Under the pieces are notes generated by a model. That model did no database searches and was not told where the DNA came from. It saw only the letters and a program-made list of their open reading frames with translations. DNA of 64,000 bases from Flavobacteriales bacterium (GTDB lineage: Bacteria; Bacteroidota; Bacteroidia; Flavobacteriales; CAJXXR01). Position 1 is the first letter of the stretch, and every line of letters starts with the position of its first letter. The stretch spans positions 1-64,000 of the forward strand of contig JAOAQX010000019.1 in assembly GCA_025210805.1 (NCBI GenBank), written 5' to 3'. The position numbers and the translations under genes were made by a program. Shown here piece after piece: positions 54,601 through 63,382 of this stretch.

Positions 54601-54832
54601 ATTTTTTCAGTTTATTTAGTTTTAAAATTCCTAAAAATCCGGTCAAATATATAGATAAAAGATATACCTTGTTATGCATTAAAGAGTTTGATTTTTTTTA
54701 CTAATTTTTCCTAAGTTTAAATGAATGTTTTTTTATAAATACAAATCTCTATTTCAGGTATTTGTAATGTTTTACTCAGGTAAAAAAAAACGATATTTTT
54801 TTATAGTTATAACATCAAAATAAAGCTAAAAA
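54601..54832. other. Intergenic region between feoB and the broken VGIGT gene
   Basis: Holds the probable promoter element of the broken gene near its left edge (54644-54651) and the candidate feoB 3' hairpin at its right; the middle is AT-rich with nothing else recognised. Confidence 0.5.
54644..54651 (-). promoter_or_regulatory. -7 promoter element for the broken VGIGT gene
   Basis: Reads TATATTTG on the minus strand, about 45 bases upstream of the start. Confidence 0.55.
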
Positions 54833-54887
54833 GATTGCGTTATTACGTGTCGTTTTTTAATTCTTCAGAGGGGTATTTTAACGCAAT
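54829..54887 (-). terminator. Possible large-loop terminator after feoB
   Basis: ATTGCGTT and AACGCAAT form an 8-bp stem with a 38-base loop, and the minus strand continues CTTTTTAGC. The loop is unusually long, so the call is weak. Confidence 0.35.
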
Positions 54888-54906
54888 TTTAAAGTTTTAC
54901 AAAAAA

Positions 54907-57000
54907 CTATTTATTCAATATCACAAAGGTTGCCCAAGCTAAAAAATACGCCATTCCAGTCATGACAGCTACTTGTAGAAGGGGCCACTTCCAGCTTTGT
55001 GTTTCTCTTTTTACAACTGCTAAAGTTCCTATACACTGCATGGCCAAAACATAAAAAACAAGTAGTGCCCAGGTGGTAGCAGGGGTGAAAATAGGTTTTC
55101 CAATGCTGTTTTTGCTATTGAGTAGTTTTGTTTTTAAAGTGTTTTCTTCGGCATCTTCACCGATACTGTTAATGGTTGCCATGGTAGAAACAAATACCTC
55201 TCGAGCGGCAAAAGAAGTAACCAGTGCAATCCCTATTTTCCAATCAAAACCGAGGGGTTTTATAGCAGGTTCTATCGTCTTTCCGACAATTCCAGCATAG
55301 GACACTTCAAGTTTTTTTGAAGCGATTAGATTATCCGTATCTTGTTCATTTAGGTTCTTCTCCATTGCTTCTTGTTGTGCTTCTTGCTGTGCTATATCCA
55401 TTTTTTCTTGAGGTCCATAGCTAGATAAAAACCAGATCACAACACTCAGAATCATAATAATTTTACCAGCATCTATCACAAAAGACATGACTTTTTCTTT
55501 GGCACTCAATAAAACATTCGTCCAGTTTGGATTTTTGTAGGAAGGCAGTTCAAGAACCAGATAACTTTTAGAACTTTCTTTTAAAATCCATTTTAAAATG
55601 ATCGAAACAAGAAGGGCAGCAACAATTCCAAGAAGATATAATCCAAAAAATGCCAGACCTTGCAGATTAATAAATCCAAAATAATATACAGGTTCTACAA
55701 TCATTCCGATGAGTAGAACGTACACAGGGATTCTGGCTGAGCAACTCATAAAAGGGGTTACAAAAATGGTAATCAGTCTTTCTTTAGGGTTTTTGATGGT
55801 ACGAGCCGACATGATGGCAGGAATTGCACATGCAGAACCCGAAATAAGTGCAATAATACTTCTACCATTAAGTCCAAATTTTTGCATCCAACTATCAAAT
55901 AAATATACTGCTCGAGACATATATCCTATTTCTTCTAAAATGGAAAGTAGGACGAAAAGAATAAAAATTTGCGGGATAAAAATAACTACAGAGCCAATAC
56001 CAGCAATAATACCATCGGCAACTAATGTTGATAACCAAGGTGTAGAAATGGCTTCACTGGCCCAATTTCCAAAACTTCCCATAAGTCCATCAATCCAGTC
56101 CATTGGGTAAGCTGCCCACGCAAAAATTGATTGAAAAACAAAGCCCATAATCAAAAAGAAAATAAGAGGTCCAAACCATTTGTGAGTAAGGATTCGGTCT
56201 ATATTTTCACTTTTAGAGCTTTGGTTTGTATTGTTTTTAGTAGGGATGAGATTTTGAAATCCTTGAATTCTGGCTTTTGTTTCTTCCACTTGTTCTAAGA
56301 TGTCCGAAAAAGCTGTTTTTTGTTTTATTTGATCTAATTCTTCAGGAATGGCATTTGGTATCCAATCGTGGTGAAGAAGGAGTTTAATTTGATAGGTTGA
56401 TAAGTTTTGGAAATTTTTAGAAATCGAAAGAATTTCCTTTTCGAGTTCTTTGTTTAATTCATAATGAGAATAGCCGGTAGAGAATTTTTCATTCTTTAAT
56501 GCTTCTCTTAGTTCTGTGAGCCCATTTGAATTTCTTGTTGAACAAAGTATTACAGTAGTACCAAAGTGGTCTTCAACCTTTTTCTTGATGTTTTTTGCAA
56601 AAGTATCCTCAGCTAAGTCAATCATATTGAGGCAAAGAAGCGTGGGGATTTTTAAATCAATAATTTGAGAAAAAAGCAACAACTGTCTTTCTAGATTATT
56701 GATATCTGCCACATAAATTATCGCATCAGGATAAATCTCAGCATTGGGTTGACAAAGTGTTTTGGCTACTTCTCTTTCATCAAAGGAAGTGGGATGAATA
56801 GAATAACTACCAGGTAAATCAATCAGTCTAATTTTTTTATTTCCTAGAGAAAAATGTCCTGATATTTTTTCAACGGTTACTCCAGGGAAATTTCCGACTT
56901 GTTGGTTCAGTCCTGTAAGTGCATTGAAAATAGAAGTTTTACCACTATTTGGGTTTCCTACTAAAGCAATAGTAGGGTTTGAGCTTAGATAACTATTCAT
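54907..57000 (-). CDS. feoB: Ferrous iron transporter FeoB
   Basis: 697 residues. The N-terminal G domain has G1 GNPNSGKTS (15-23), the switch region with NFPGVTVEK, G3 DLPGSYS, and G4 NMID; a helical spacer leads to a membrane domain with paired gate-like segments (SACAIPAIMSARTI and SFAAREVFVSTMATI). FeoB imports Fe2+ driven by nucleotide hydrolysis. The start overlaps the feoA stop by one base. Confidence 0.95.
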   Translation of the reverse strand: MNSYLSSNPTIALVGNPNSGKTSIFNALTGLNQQVGNFPGVTVEKISGHFSLGNKKIRLIDLPGSYSIHPTSFDEREVAKTLCQPNAEIYPDAIIYVADINNLERQLLLFSQIIDLKIPTLLCLNMIDLAEDTFAKNIKKKVEDHFGTTVILCSTRNSNGLTELREALKNEKFSTGYSHYELNKELEKEILSISKNFQNLSTYQIKLLLHHDWIPNAIPEELDQIKQKTAFSDILEQVEETKARIQGFQNLIPTKNNTNQSSKSENIDRILTHKWFGPLIFFLIMGFVFQSIFAWAAYPMDWIDGLMGSFGNWASEAISTPWLSTLVADGIIAGIGSVVIFIPQIFILFVLLSILEEIGYMSRAVYLFDSWMQKFGLNGRSIIALISGSACAIPAIMSARTIKNPKERLITIFVTPFMSCSARIPVYVLLIGMIVEPVYYFGFINLQGLAFFGLYLLGIVAALLVSIILKWILKESSKSYLVLELPSYKNPNWTNVLLSAKEKVMSFVIDAGKIIMILSVVIWFLSSYGPQEKMDIAQQEAQQEAMEKNLNEQDTDNLIASKKLEVSYAGIVGKTIEPAIKPLGFDWKIGIALVTSFAAREVFVSTMATINSIGEDAEENTLKTKLLNSKNSIGKPIFTPATTWALLVFYVLAMQCIGTLAVVKRETQSWKWPLLQVAVMTGMAYFLAWATFVILNK

Positions 57001-57209
57001 TATTTTATCAAAATTTCATCAAGTTCGCTAATTCGCAATGCAAAGCATTCAGATTGTACCTTTATATAGGCATTGCTATGGTTTCTTCTTAGAATTTGGA
57101 TTTCTTTCCCAATTGTTATTCCCATGGAAAGTAATTTTGAGGCTAATTCTAAGTCATCAAAGGAATGAATAATCCCGATTTGATTGGTATCTAATTCAGA
57201 TGCTTTCAT
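57000..57209 (-). CDS. feoA: Ferrous iron transport protein FeoA
   Basis: 69 residues, SH3-like: IGIIHSFDDLELASKLLSMGITIGKEIQILRRN, closing ALRISELDEILIK. FeoA is a small cytoplasmic partner needed by FeoB. Translationally coupled to feoB. A TAAATTTG element about 17 bases upstream predicts a very short leader. No Fur box was identified by eye. Confidence 0.93.
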   Translation of the reverse strand: MKASELDTNQIGIIHSFDDLELASKLLSMGITIGKEIQILRRNHSNAYIKVQSECFALRISELDEILIK

Positions 57210-57225
57210 CGATGAAAAATTTGAG

Positions 57226-57233
57226 CAAATTTA
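57226..57233 (-). promoter_or_regulatory. -7 promoter element for feoAB
   Basis: Reads TAAATTTG on the minus strand, 17 bases upstream of the feoA start. Confidence 0.5.
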
Positions 57234-57365
57234 CTCACTTTTTCTATCTTTAACCAGTCTAAATTAAATTTATGTTAATAGTCACTATTCGAGGTCTTGA
57301 TATTAGGCTGAAGAAATCTCCCTACAGTATCTTTCATCACTCTATTTATCAGTATAAACTGAAAG
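57234..57365. other. Intergenic region upstream of feoA
   Basis: Sequence between the feoA promoter element and the terminator of the ATP-grasp gene. It should hold the upstream promoter half and any iron-responsive operator, but no clear operator palindrome was seen. Confidence 0.4.
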
Positions 57366-57409
57366 CAATAAAAAAAAGGCTTGAGAAGTAAAAACCTCTC
57401 AAGCCTTTT
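57366..57409 (-). terminator. Terminator after the ATP-grasp gene
   Basis: A 13-bp perfect stem (AAAAGGCTTGAGA with its complement), 10-base loop, T run on the minus strand. It lies about 120 bases past the stop codon, with element B in between. Confidence 0.9.
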
Positions 57410-57415
57410 ATATAT

Positions 57416-57534
57416 GATACCGATACTTACTCCATAATACTAATTACTTGTTCAATATTTACTTCATTTATAATCAAGTTTTCATAAGGTATCGGCATTA
57501 TACGGTGAGTAATTCCTTAAAAGGTATTATTTCC
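57416..57534 (-). repeat. Dispersed intergenic element, copy B
   Basis: An imperfect palindromic element. The right arm read on the minus strand is AAATAATACC, then AATTACTCACCGTATAATG and CCGATACC; the left arm on the plus strand opens ATACCGATACTTACTCC and continues ATAATAC. The right edge overlaps the end of the ATP-grasp gene and supplies its TAA stop. See copies A, C and D. Confidence 0.55.
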
Positions 57535-58600
57535 TATAAGCTGACCATCTAGTATTTACTGAAGCTTCTGCATCCATTAAATTAATAATTTCATCAGCAA
57601 TGTTCTCACTGAGCTCTAAGTGGGTGGTAAAACCAACACAAGATGCATTTATTTCTCCTAAGACATAAATGTCTTTTTTAGTTTTCGCACTTGTGTCTAA
57701 AATGAAATCTGCTGTCCAGATAAGCGGTAATGCATAATTTCCTAAACGTTCTTGAATAAGTGGAAGACTTTTGGTAATAACCTTTACAAGGTCGGGCCAT
57801 TTTTCTGGTTTATCATAGCGGTATTTGGCTCCAGAAAATAAGGTTGCCGAAAAGGAATTCGGTTTACTAGAAGGTTTTTTATGAACAATATTCACCACTT
57901 TATCTCTTAGCATGAGTACACGTATTTCCCCTTCTTTTATCCTAGGAAGGAAAGGCATGTCGAGAATAAGTCCATTGTCTCCTTCTAAATACTGGATACA
58001 GAATTCAAGGAAATCTTGAAGTGTTTTCTCTTCCGTATGGTTGTCTTTAGCTTCAGTTAGTATTAATACAGTATCCAGAGGAATTTCTTTAACTTTTGGA
58101 TCCAATTTATCTTTTACTTCAACTTTCCAGATACCTTCTCCTGTTGAACCTCGGTTCTGTTTTATAACTCGATGACCTTTAGATAATGTTTTTGGGAAAT
58201 TTTCTTTTAACTCTTCAAAACTATAATATGCATAAACATCATCGGGAACTAAGTTGTTTAATCCTTTTAATTTTTCTAATGAATTTTTTGCACCATAAAC
58301 AGTCATAACATCTGGATGTGGTAAGCCTACAATTCCCTGAAGCACCAACTCCGTTAACATCTGGAAATATCCTTTCTCATCTGTAAGATTTCCTGGGTTA
58401 ACTCGGCTGATATACGCATCTGCCTTATTAATGGTGTGTCTATAGATTTCTCCACGATTTTTATCATCATAGAATATAATTTCGGCTGTCCATCCTCTTT
58501 TTGTTAACGAATCGATAATTGGTTTTGAATCGTTTCTAAAGCCGTATCTTCCTTTATCTGAACCTCCTTGAGCTTCGAAGATAACCACATGTTTTTTCAT
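57527..58600 (-). CDS. ATP-grasp-like protein, Cj0069/DUF6815-like
   Basis: 357 residues. The opening VVIFEAQGGSDKGRYGFRND resembles Cj0069-family proteins. Later parts have the ATP-grasp look: HRVIKQNRGSTGEGIWKVEV (about 143-162), FLPRIKEGEIRVLMLRDKVV, and a metal-site-like region ending VLGEINASCVGF. Such enzymes join a carboxylate to an amine or thiol using ATP; the substrates are unknown. The stop codon lies at the edge of repeat B. A CBS-domain gene is upstream. Confidence 0.65.
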   Translation of the reverse strand: MKKHVVIFEAQGGSDKGRYGFRNDSKPIIDSLTKRGWTAEIIFYDDKNRGEIYRHTINKADAYISRVNPGNLTDEKGYFQMLTELVLQGIVGLPHPDVMTVYGAKNSLEKLKGLNNLVPDDVYAYYSFEELKENFPKTLSKGHRVIKQNRGSTGEGIWKVEVKDKLDPKVKEIPLDTVLILTEAKDNHTEEKTLQDFLEFCIQYLEGDNGLILDMPFLPRIKEGEIRVLMLRDKVVNIVHKKPSSKPNSFSATLFSGAKYRYDKPEKWPDLVKVITKSLPLIQERLGNYALPLIWTADFILDTSAKTKKDIYVLGEINASCVGFTTHLELSENIADEIINLMDAEASVNTRWSAYRK

Positions 58601-58722
58601 TGTTTGTTTGGTTTGTTTTAATAGGGTTTATAAATTCTACACGTATCTTTTAGCCAATGACTTATTTTTCAACAAGAACTGGTTGGTATTTTGGAGCGTA
58701 TTACAGTTTCTTGTATAAAACT

Positions 58723-58765
58723 CACGTATGTCGGTTCGAAATTAATCATCAAATCGACATACGTG
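58723..58765 (-). terminator. Hairpin downstream of the CBS gene
   Basis: CACGTATGTCG and CGACATACGTG form a perfect 11-bp stem with a 21-base loop, 14 bases past the CBS stop. The T tract that follows on the minus strand is weak (AGTTTTATAC), so it may be a terminator or an RNA-stabilising structure. Confidence 0.5.
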
Positions 58766-58778
58766 TGTAAACTGTTTA

Positions 58779-59198
58779 TTAATATTGCTCAATTAAATAG
58801 TTAATCAAATCCGTAGAGGTTACAATTCCCACAAGGTTTTCATTCTCTACAACTGGCAAAGCATGAAACTCTCTACTTGCCAACAGTTCTGCAGCATCTT
58901 TTACGGTTTTGTTTACATCTATTGTTTCTGGTTTTTTTACCATTACTTGCTCAAGTGTCAAGATATCGTAAACTGATGTATCTACAGTAAAATTATTTGG
59001 ATCATAGTTATCCACAAAACTAATTCTTGCTAAATCGGTCATTGAGATAATTCCTTCAATTTTGTCTCCAGAAACTACAGGAATATGACGCATATTGTGT
59101 TGTCTGAATAATTTTTCGGCTTTGTCTAGTCCATCGTTGATCTGAAGTGTTACAACATCCTTTGTCATAATCTTGCTAACTGGTTCTCTTCTTTTCAT
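58779..59198 (-). CDS. Two-CBS-domain protein
   Basis: 139 residues made of two CBS motifs: VSKIMTKDVVTLQINDGLDKA with HIPVVSGDKIEGIISMTDL, then LEQVMVKKPETIDVNKTVKDA with ALPVVENENLVGIVTSTDL. CBS pairs bind adenosine nucleotides and act as energy sensors or regulators. There is no attached enzyme or channel domain, so its partner is unknown. It lies upstream of the ATP-grasp gene in the same orientation. Confidence 0.9.
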   Translation of the reverse strand: MKRREPVSKIMTKDVVTLQINDGLDKAEKLFRQHNMRHIPVVSGDKIEGIISMTDLARISFVDNYDPNNFTVDTSVYDILTLEQVMVKKPETIDVNKTVKDAAELLASREFHALPVVENENLVGIVTSTDLINYLIEQY

Positions 59199-59355
59199 AA
59201 CTTTTTTTGTTTTTATTTTGGGTTATTACTTACTTGTTTTTACATTACTAAAGTAGTAGGTTTTCTAAATGTAGTACAAAACTTTTGTCATTTATAAAAC
59301 AGATTTTACTCCTACTTTTTTTCATTTTTTTATTGTATATTCCCATAGCTCTAAA
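59199..59355. other. Intergenic region upstream of the CBS gene
   Basis: AT-rich, no coding frame or RNA fold recognised. No exact TAnnTTTG element was found close to the CBS start. Confidence 0.4.
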
Positions 59356-59396
59356 CCAAAAAAAGCTTCTCTAATAAATTTTAGAGAAGCTTTTTT
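59353..59396 (-). terminator. Terminator after the PNGase F-like gene
   Basis: A 16-bp perfect stem (AAAAAAGCTTCTCTAA with its complement), six-base loop, T run on the minus strand. It lies about 120 bases past the stop codon, with element C in between. Confidence 0.92.
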
Positions 59397-59415
59397 GATA
59401 GGTATTGATTTAGGC

Positions 59416-59522
59416 TTATACCAATTATTTGCTGAAATCACTCACATTCATTACTGGTTTTTTTTAGTAATGCATTGGGATAATACCAATGAGTAAATGA
59501 AACACAAAAAATGGTATTATTT
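59416..59522 (-). repeat. Dispersed intergenic element, copy C
   Basis: Imperfect palindrome of about 105 bases. The right arm on the minus strand reads AAATAATACCA, then TTTGTGTTTCATTTACTCATT and GGTATTATCCC; the left arm on the plus strand opens TATACCAATTATTTGCTG and includes CACTCA. The centre has CATTACT/AGTAATG around a T tract. Its right edge supplies the stop codon of the PNGase F-like gene. Confidence 0.55.
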
Positions 59523-61748
59523 CTGAATTGTAAATTTCTGTGTGAGTAAATCTTTGGCTGTTTCAATACTTAGTGTATAGTGCCCGTTTGGTAATTTACT
59601 TAAATCGATATTGTGTTCAGAAGAAAGTTCAGTAATGGTATTTGAATAAACTTCTTGTCCAAGATTATTGAAAGCTCGAATCGTTGTTTTTCCTTCAATA
59701 TCTAAGTTAGAAAGAAGGAGGTTTCCTTGTGATGGATTTGGGCTAATATCAAAATCATTGTGAAGTGCAATTTCTTCTGTACCAATACTAGGGTCGGTAA
59801 CAAAATAGTAAACTATTTTATTTCCAAAATTGGAATTGAATGTCTTAGAACCCGCACCAGCTTTTTTGAATTTCAACCAACCTGTTCCATATTGAGAATC
59901 TATTTGTTGAAAACCTGTTCTAAGTCCATTTCCTTGGCTATCTTCAAATTCAAATCGGTAACACCCTTGGAGTAATACAAAGGTATCTTTGTAAGTCGTA
60001 TTTGCACTCAAAGCACCATTTTGATGCAAGACAACATTATTATTGGCATCATAAATTTTATAGCTAGACTCGTTAGGAAAGTTATTGGTTCTGAAATTGA
60101 TAATAATTTTTTCTGAAACCTTATCAACTGCTTCAAAATCTGTTGTGAGCTTGTTGTCATAAGTATTTTGATCTGTTCCACCGTTTACTTCGGTAATTTC
60201 TGCATAAAAAGTATTGTTGATACTTTGGCTATAATTAGAGAAATCTAAAGAAGGTAAAGTGATGTCCATGAATTTCATAGAAGAGATATTTCCATTAAAC
60301 ACAAACTCTTTATCTACTTGCCCCGTGATTCCATACTTTATTTTTAAACTCGTAATGGTTTCTTTTCCTCTGTTTTGAACCTTAATTTTAGGTGCTCCAC
60401 AAATCGGGTTAAATCTTTTATGGTCATACTTTTTTGATGGTGCCAAAATATCAGAAACTGCAGCATCTTTCATAGAGTTATATTCTCCATAATTCACTAC
60501 ATATCCAGAAATATTATATGAACCTCCATTTCCTGTATATTCTTGGAAATTGATATCAAAAGTATTAGTATCATTGGATTGAACATTCAAATCAATGTCA
60601 AATTCAGGAACAGCTTCTCCAGGACACCAGTTTGCACGGTCATACCACCATGTCCCTCCTTGTGGGTAGTGAGCATTGGATCCGCAATCATTTTTCCAGA
60701 TAATATGTTGGGCAACTTGATTTCCGTTTGAGAGAACTTTAAACCATTTGTCACAAAACTCTGCACAGTTTTCTGGGTTATTATTCCCACCAAAACCATG
60801 ACCTGTTGGAATAAAGTTTAGCACAGAATATTTTACATCAGAACCCGCATAGAATTTCTTTTGGTTCATATAGTTTTCAATAGTATGAACTCCATTTTCC
60901 CATTTACCGTAATCATGTCCGCCAGACCAAAAATGATGGATATCCTTGACATCTCTTGGTGGTGTACCTTGAGTGAAATGAAACTTTAAAGTTCCTGTAA
61001 AACCGTCAGACCATCCTTGATAGAATAATTTAATGACTTTGTCTCCTTTTAATAGGGGAGCAAGATCTGTAACTTCAAATTCATAGCGACGACCCCAAGA
61101 TGCTGTTAAACCACCCGCATAAGGTGTGATAATTCTACCTAATTCATACTCTAATTTTACTTCAAAAACTTTATAATAATAATTTAGTTTTTTAATGATT
61201 TGCGTAGCGTTTGAAACAGATACTAAGGTAGAATCAGTAATTTGCCCGTTGGTGTCTACGGTATAGTTATATATATTAGTAGGATATACAAATTGTGTTC
61301 CTGTAGATGTTGTTGGATTAAGTGAATCCGAATAAAGGACTAAATCCATCTGAGCAATAGTATCTATAGACAAAGTATCTAAAACTCCACCATCATTTTC
61401 CACTGTATAGGTATAAACTTGGTCTGGGGTATAGTTAAAAGTGTCAGGAGAATTACCATCTACTTTAAAGTTTGGATGAGATTTTAAAGTGGAATCCATT
61501 TTGCCAGTCGGTTCTTCAAGTAGAATTTTTGTGGTATAATCCCATTGGCTACAACCTCCATCAGGACAACTGAGCACTAGCTCCATCATAATTTTTGAAT
61601 AGGTTGTGTTGTTTGTTGGAAAAGAAGTGGTATCGATATATTTTTTGTACCATTTCATGTGAGTACTGTCATGAGACATCACTACGGTTGTTTGAGCAAA
61701 GGAACTTAAAATCCCGAGCAAGAAAAAAATAGGTAAAAGTTTTTTCAT
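59517..61748 (-). CDS. Secreted peptide-N-glycosidase F-like enzyme with T9SS type A tail
   Basis: 743 residues. Signal peptide 1-19. Residues about 50-390 follow PNGase F: CPDGGCSQWD (61-70, with Asp70 at the position of catalytic Asp60 in the Elizabethkingia enzyme), RIITPYAGG (205-213), GTPPRD (261-266), CAEFC (328-332, Glu330 at the place of Glu206) and RANWCPGEAVP (371-381). A third acidic residue of PNGase F, Glu118, aligns by eye with Gln244. PNGase F cleaves N-glycans from asparagine. Extra beta domains follow, then the type A sorting tail (FDISPNPSQGNLLLS, NGHYTLSIET, QKFTIQK). Probably secreted to deglycosylate external glycoproteins. Confidence 0.82.
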   Translation of the reverse strand: MKKLLPIFFLLGILSSFAQTTVVMSHDSTHMKWYKKYIDTTSFPTNNTTYSKIMMELVLSCPDGGCSQWDYTTKILLEEPTGKMDSTLKSHPNFKVDGNSPDTFNYTPDQVYTYTVENDGGVLDTLSIDTIAQMDLVLYSDSLNPTTSTGTQFVYPTNIYNYTVDTNGQITDSTLVSVSNATQIIKKLNYYYKVFEVKLEYELGRIITPYAGGLTASWGRRYEFEVTDLAPLLKGDKVIKLFYQGWSDGFTGTLKFHFTQGTPPRDVKDIHHFWSGGHDYGKWENGVHTIENYMNQKKFYAGSDVKYSVLNFIPTGHGFGGNNNPENCAEFCDKWFKVLSNGNQVAQHIIWKNDCGSNAHYPQGGTWWYDRANWCPGEAVPEFDIDLNVQSNDTNTFDINFQEYTGNGGSYNISGYVVNYGEYNSMKDAAVSDILAPSKKYDHKRFNPICGAPKIKVQNRGKETITSLKIKYGITGQVDKEFVFNGNISSMKFMDITLPSLDFSNYSQSINNTFYAEITEVNGGTDQNTYDNKLTTDFEAVDKVSEKIIINFRTNNFPNESSYKIYDANNNVVLHQNGALSANTTYKDTFVLLQGCYRFEFEDSQGNGLRTGFQQIDSQYGTGWLKFKKAGAGSKTFNSNFGNKIVYYFVTDPSIGTEEIALHNDFDISPNPSQGNLLLSNLDIEGKTTIRAFNNLGQEVYSNTITELSSEHNIDLSKLPNGHYTLSIETAKDLLTQKFTIQK

Positions 61749-61753
61749 TGTTA

Positions 61754-61769
61754 GTTTGTTTAAACAAAC
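61754..61769. promoter_or_regulatory. Perfect 16-base palindrome just upstream of the PNGase F-like gene
   Basis: GTTTGTTTAAACAAAC is an exact palindrome five bases before the start codon, possibly an operator or a leader hairpin. The next eight bases (61769-61776) read TACTTTCG on the minus strand, one mismatch from the -7 consensus. Confidence 0.4.
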
Positions 61770-61905
61770 GAAAGTATAATAATCAGATAAATGTATTTAG
61801 ATAGTATATCTGTCAAAATTCAATCGTTTTAGATAAAGTTTGTGTTAAGATGTCGTGAAGTTATAAAAAAAATAAAAAAGCTCTTATAGTTTGTTCGAAC
61901 TTATA

Positions 61906-61913
61906 TACATTTG
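61906..61913 (+). promoter_or_regulatory. -7 promoter element for lpd
   Basis: TACATTTG, an exact TAnnTTTG match about 42 bases before the start. Confidence 0.5.
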
Positions 61914-61954
61914 TTATTCAAACTTAAAAAACTTAACACATTATCTCTTTTGAT

Positions 61955-63361
61955 ATGAAAAAATATGACGTTGTAGTGATTGGTTCAGGACCTGGAGGGT
62001 ATGTTTCAGCAATCCGTTGTGCACAATTGGGAATGAAAACAGCTATCATAGAAAAATATGATACTCTTGGAGGAACTTGTTTAAATGTAGGGTGTATACC
62101 TTCTAAAGCGCTCTTAGATTCTTCAGAACATTTTCACCAAGCTACGCATCAGTTTGCAGAGCATGGTATAGAAATCAGCACACCAAAAGTGAATCTTGAA
62201 CAGATGATTAAGCGTAAGCAATCAGTTATTGATCAAACATGTTCTGGAATTGACTTTTTGATGGGAAAAAATAAGATTGATGTTTTTCATGGAGTAGGTT
62301 CTTTTAAAGATGCTACACATATTACTATATCAAAAGATGGAAAGGACGAGGAAATTGAGGCAGCTAAAACCATTATTGCCACAGGATCTAAGCCAGCATC
62401 TCTTCCGTTTATCAATCTAGATAAAGAAAGAGTGATTACTTCTACTGAGGCATTAAAACTAAAAGAAGTTCCAAAACACTTAGTTGTAATAGGTGGTGGA
62501 GTTATTGGTTTAGAACTCGGTTCTGTTTATGCACGCCTTGGTTCAAAGGTTTCTGTTGTTGAATATGCAGATTCTATTATCCCAACAATGGATACAGATT
62601 TAGGAAAAGAATTAAAGAAGGTACTTACGAAACAATTAGGATTTAAATTCTACCTAAAACATGGTGTTAAAGCTGTAGAAAATACAGGTGATGAAGTGGT
62701 TTTAAAAGTAGATAACCTCAAAAAAGGAGAGGAAGTTGAAATAAAAGGGGATTATTGTTTAGTTTCTGTAGGTAGAAAGCCATTTACAGAAGGACTTGGG
62801 CTAGAAAATGCTGGCGTACAGGTGGACGATAGAGGAAGAATAGAAACAAATCATCATTTACAAACCAATGTTTCCAATATTTATGCTATTGGAGATGTGG
62901 TAAAGGGAGCTATGTTAGCACATAAAGCAGAAGAAGAAGGTGTTTTTGTTGCTGAATTAATTGCTGGTCAAAAACCTCATGTAGATTATAATTTGATCCC
63001 AGGAGTAGTTTACACTTGGCCTGAAGTTGCCGCTGTGGGTAAAACAGAGCAAGAGCTGAAAGCAGAAGGTGTAAAGTATAAAAAAGGAGCATTTCCATTC
63101 AAAGCTAGTGGTAGAGCAAGAGCTTCTATGGATGTAGATGGTTTTGTAAAAGTATTGGCAGACGCCAAAACTGATGAAATTATTGGTGTACACATGATCG
63201 GTCCTCGAGTAGCAGATATGATTGCAGAAGCCGTAGTTGCAATGGAATTTAGAGCATCAGCAGAAGATATTGCAAGAATTTGCCACGCTCATCCAACTTT
63301 TACTGAATCATTTAAGGAAGCAGCATTAGATGCTACCGAAAAAAGAGCAATACATATTTAG
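61955..63361 (+). CDS. lpd: Dihydrolipoyl dehydrogenase
   Basis: 468 residues. FAD fold VVVIGSGPGGYVSAIRCAQLG, redox-active disulfide GGTCLNVGCIPSK, NAD fold VVIGGGVIGLELGSVY, IYAIGDV, and the C-terminal interface with the His-Glu pair region CHAHPTFTESFKEA. It is the E3 flavoenzyme that reoxidises lipoamide in pyruvate, 2-oxoglutarate or branched-chain complexes and the glycine cleavage system. No E1 or E2 gene is adjacent, so one E3 probably serves several complexes. Ends in a strong terminator. Confidence 0.96.
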   Translation: MKKYDVVVIGSGPGGYVSAIRCAQLGMKTAIIEKYDTLGGTCLNVGCIPSKALLDSSEHFHQATHQFAEHGIEISTPKVNLEQMIKRKQSVIDQTCSGIDFLMGKNKIDVFHGVGSFKDATHITISKDGKDEEIEAAKTIIATGSKPASLPFINLDKERVITSTEALKLKEVPKHLVVIGGGVIGLELGSVYARLGSKVSVVEYADSIIPTMDTDLGKELKKVLTKQLGFKFYLKHGVKAVENTGDEVVLKVDNLKKGEEVEIKGDYCLVSVGRKPFTEGLGLENAGVQVDDRGRIETNHHLQTNVSNIYAIGDVVKGAMLAHKAEEEGVFVAELIAGQKPHVDYNLIPGVVYTWPEVAAVGKTEQELKAEGVKYKKGAFPFKASGRARASMDVDGFVKVLADAKTDEIIGVHMIGPRVADMIAEAVVAMEFRASAEDIARICHAHPTFTESFKEAALDATEKRAIHI

Positions 63362-63382
63362 TTTTTACTAAATACTAGATAT

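Noticed and set aside
57228-57240. A further copy of the dispersed element upstream of feoA (ATTTACTCACTT)
   Set aside because: Only a short stretch matches and it coincides with the promoter -7 element; flanks do not fit the family.
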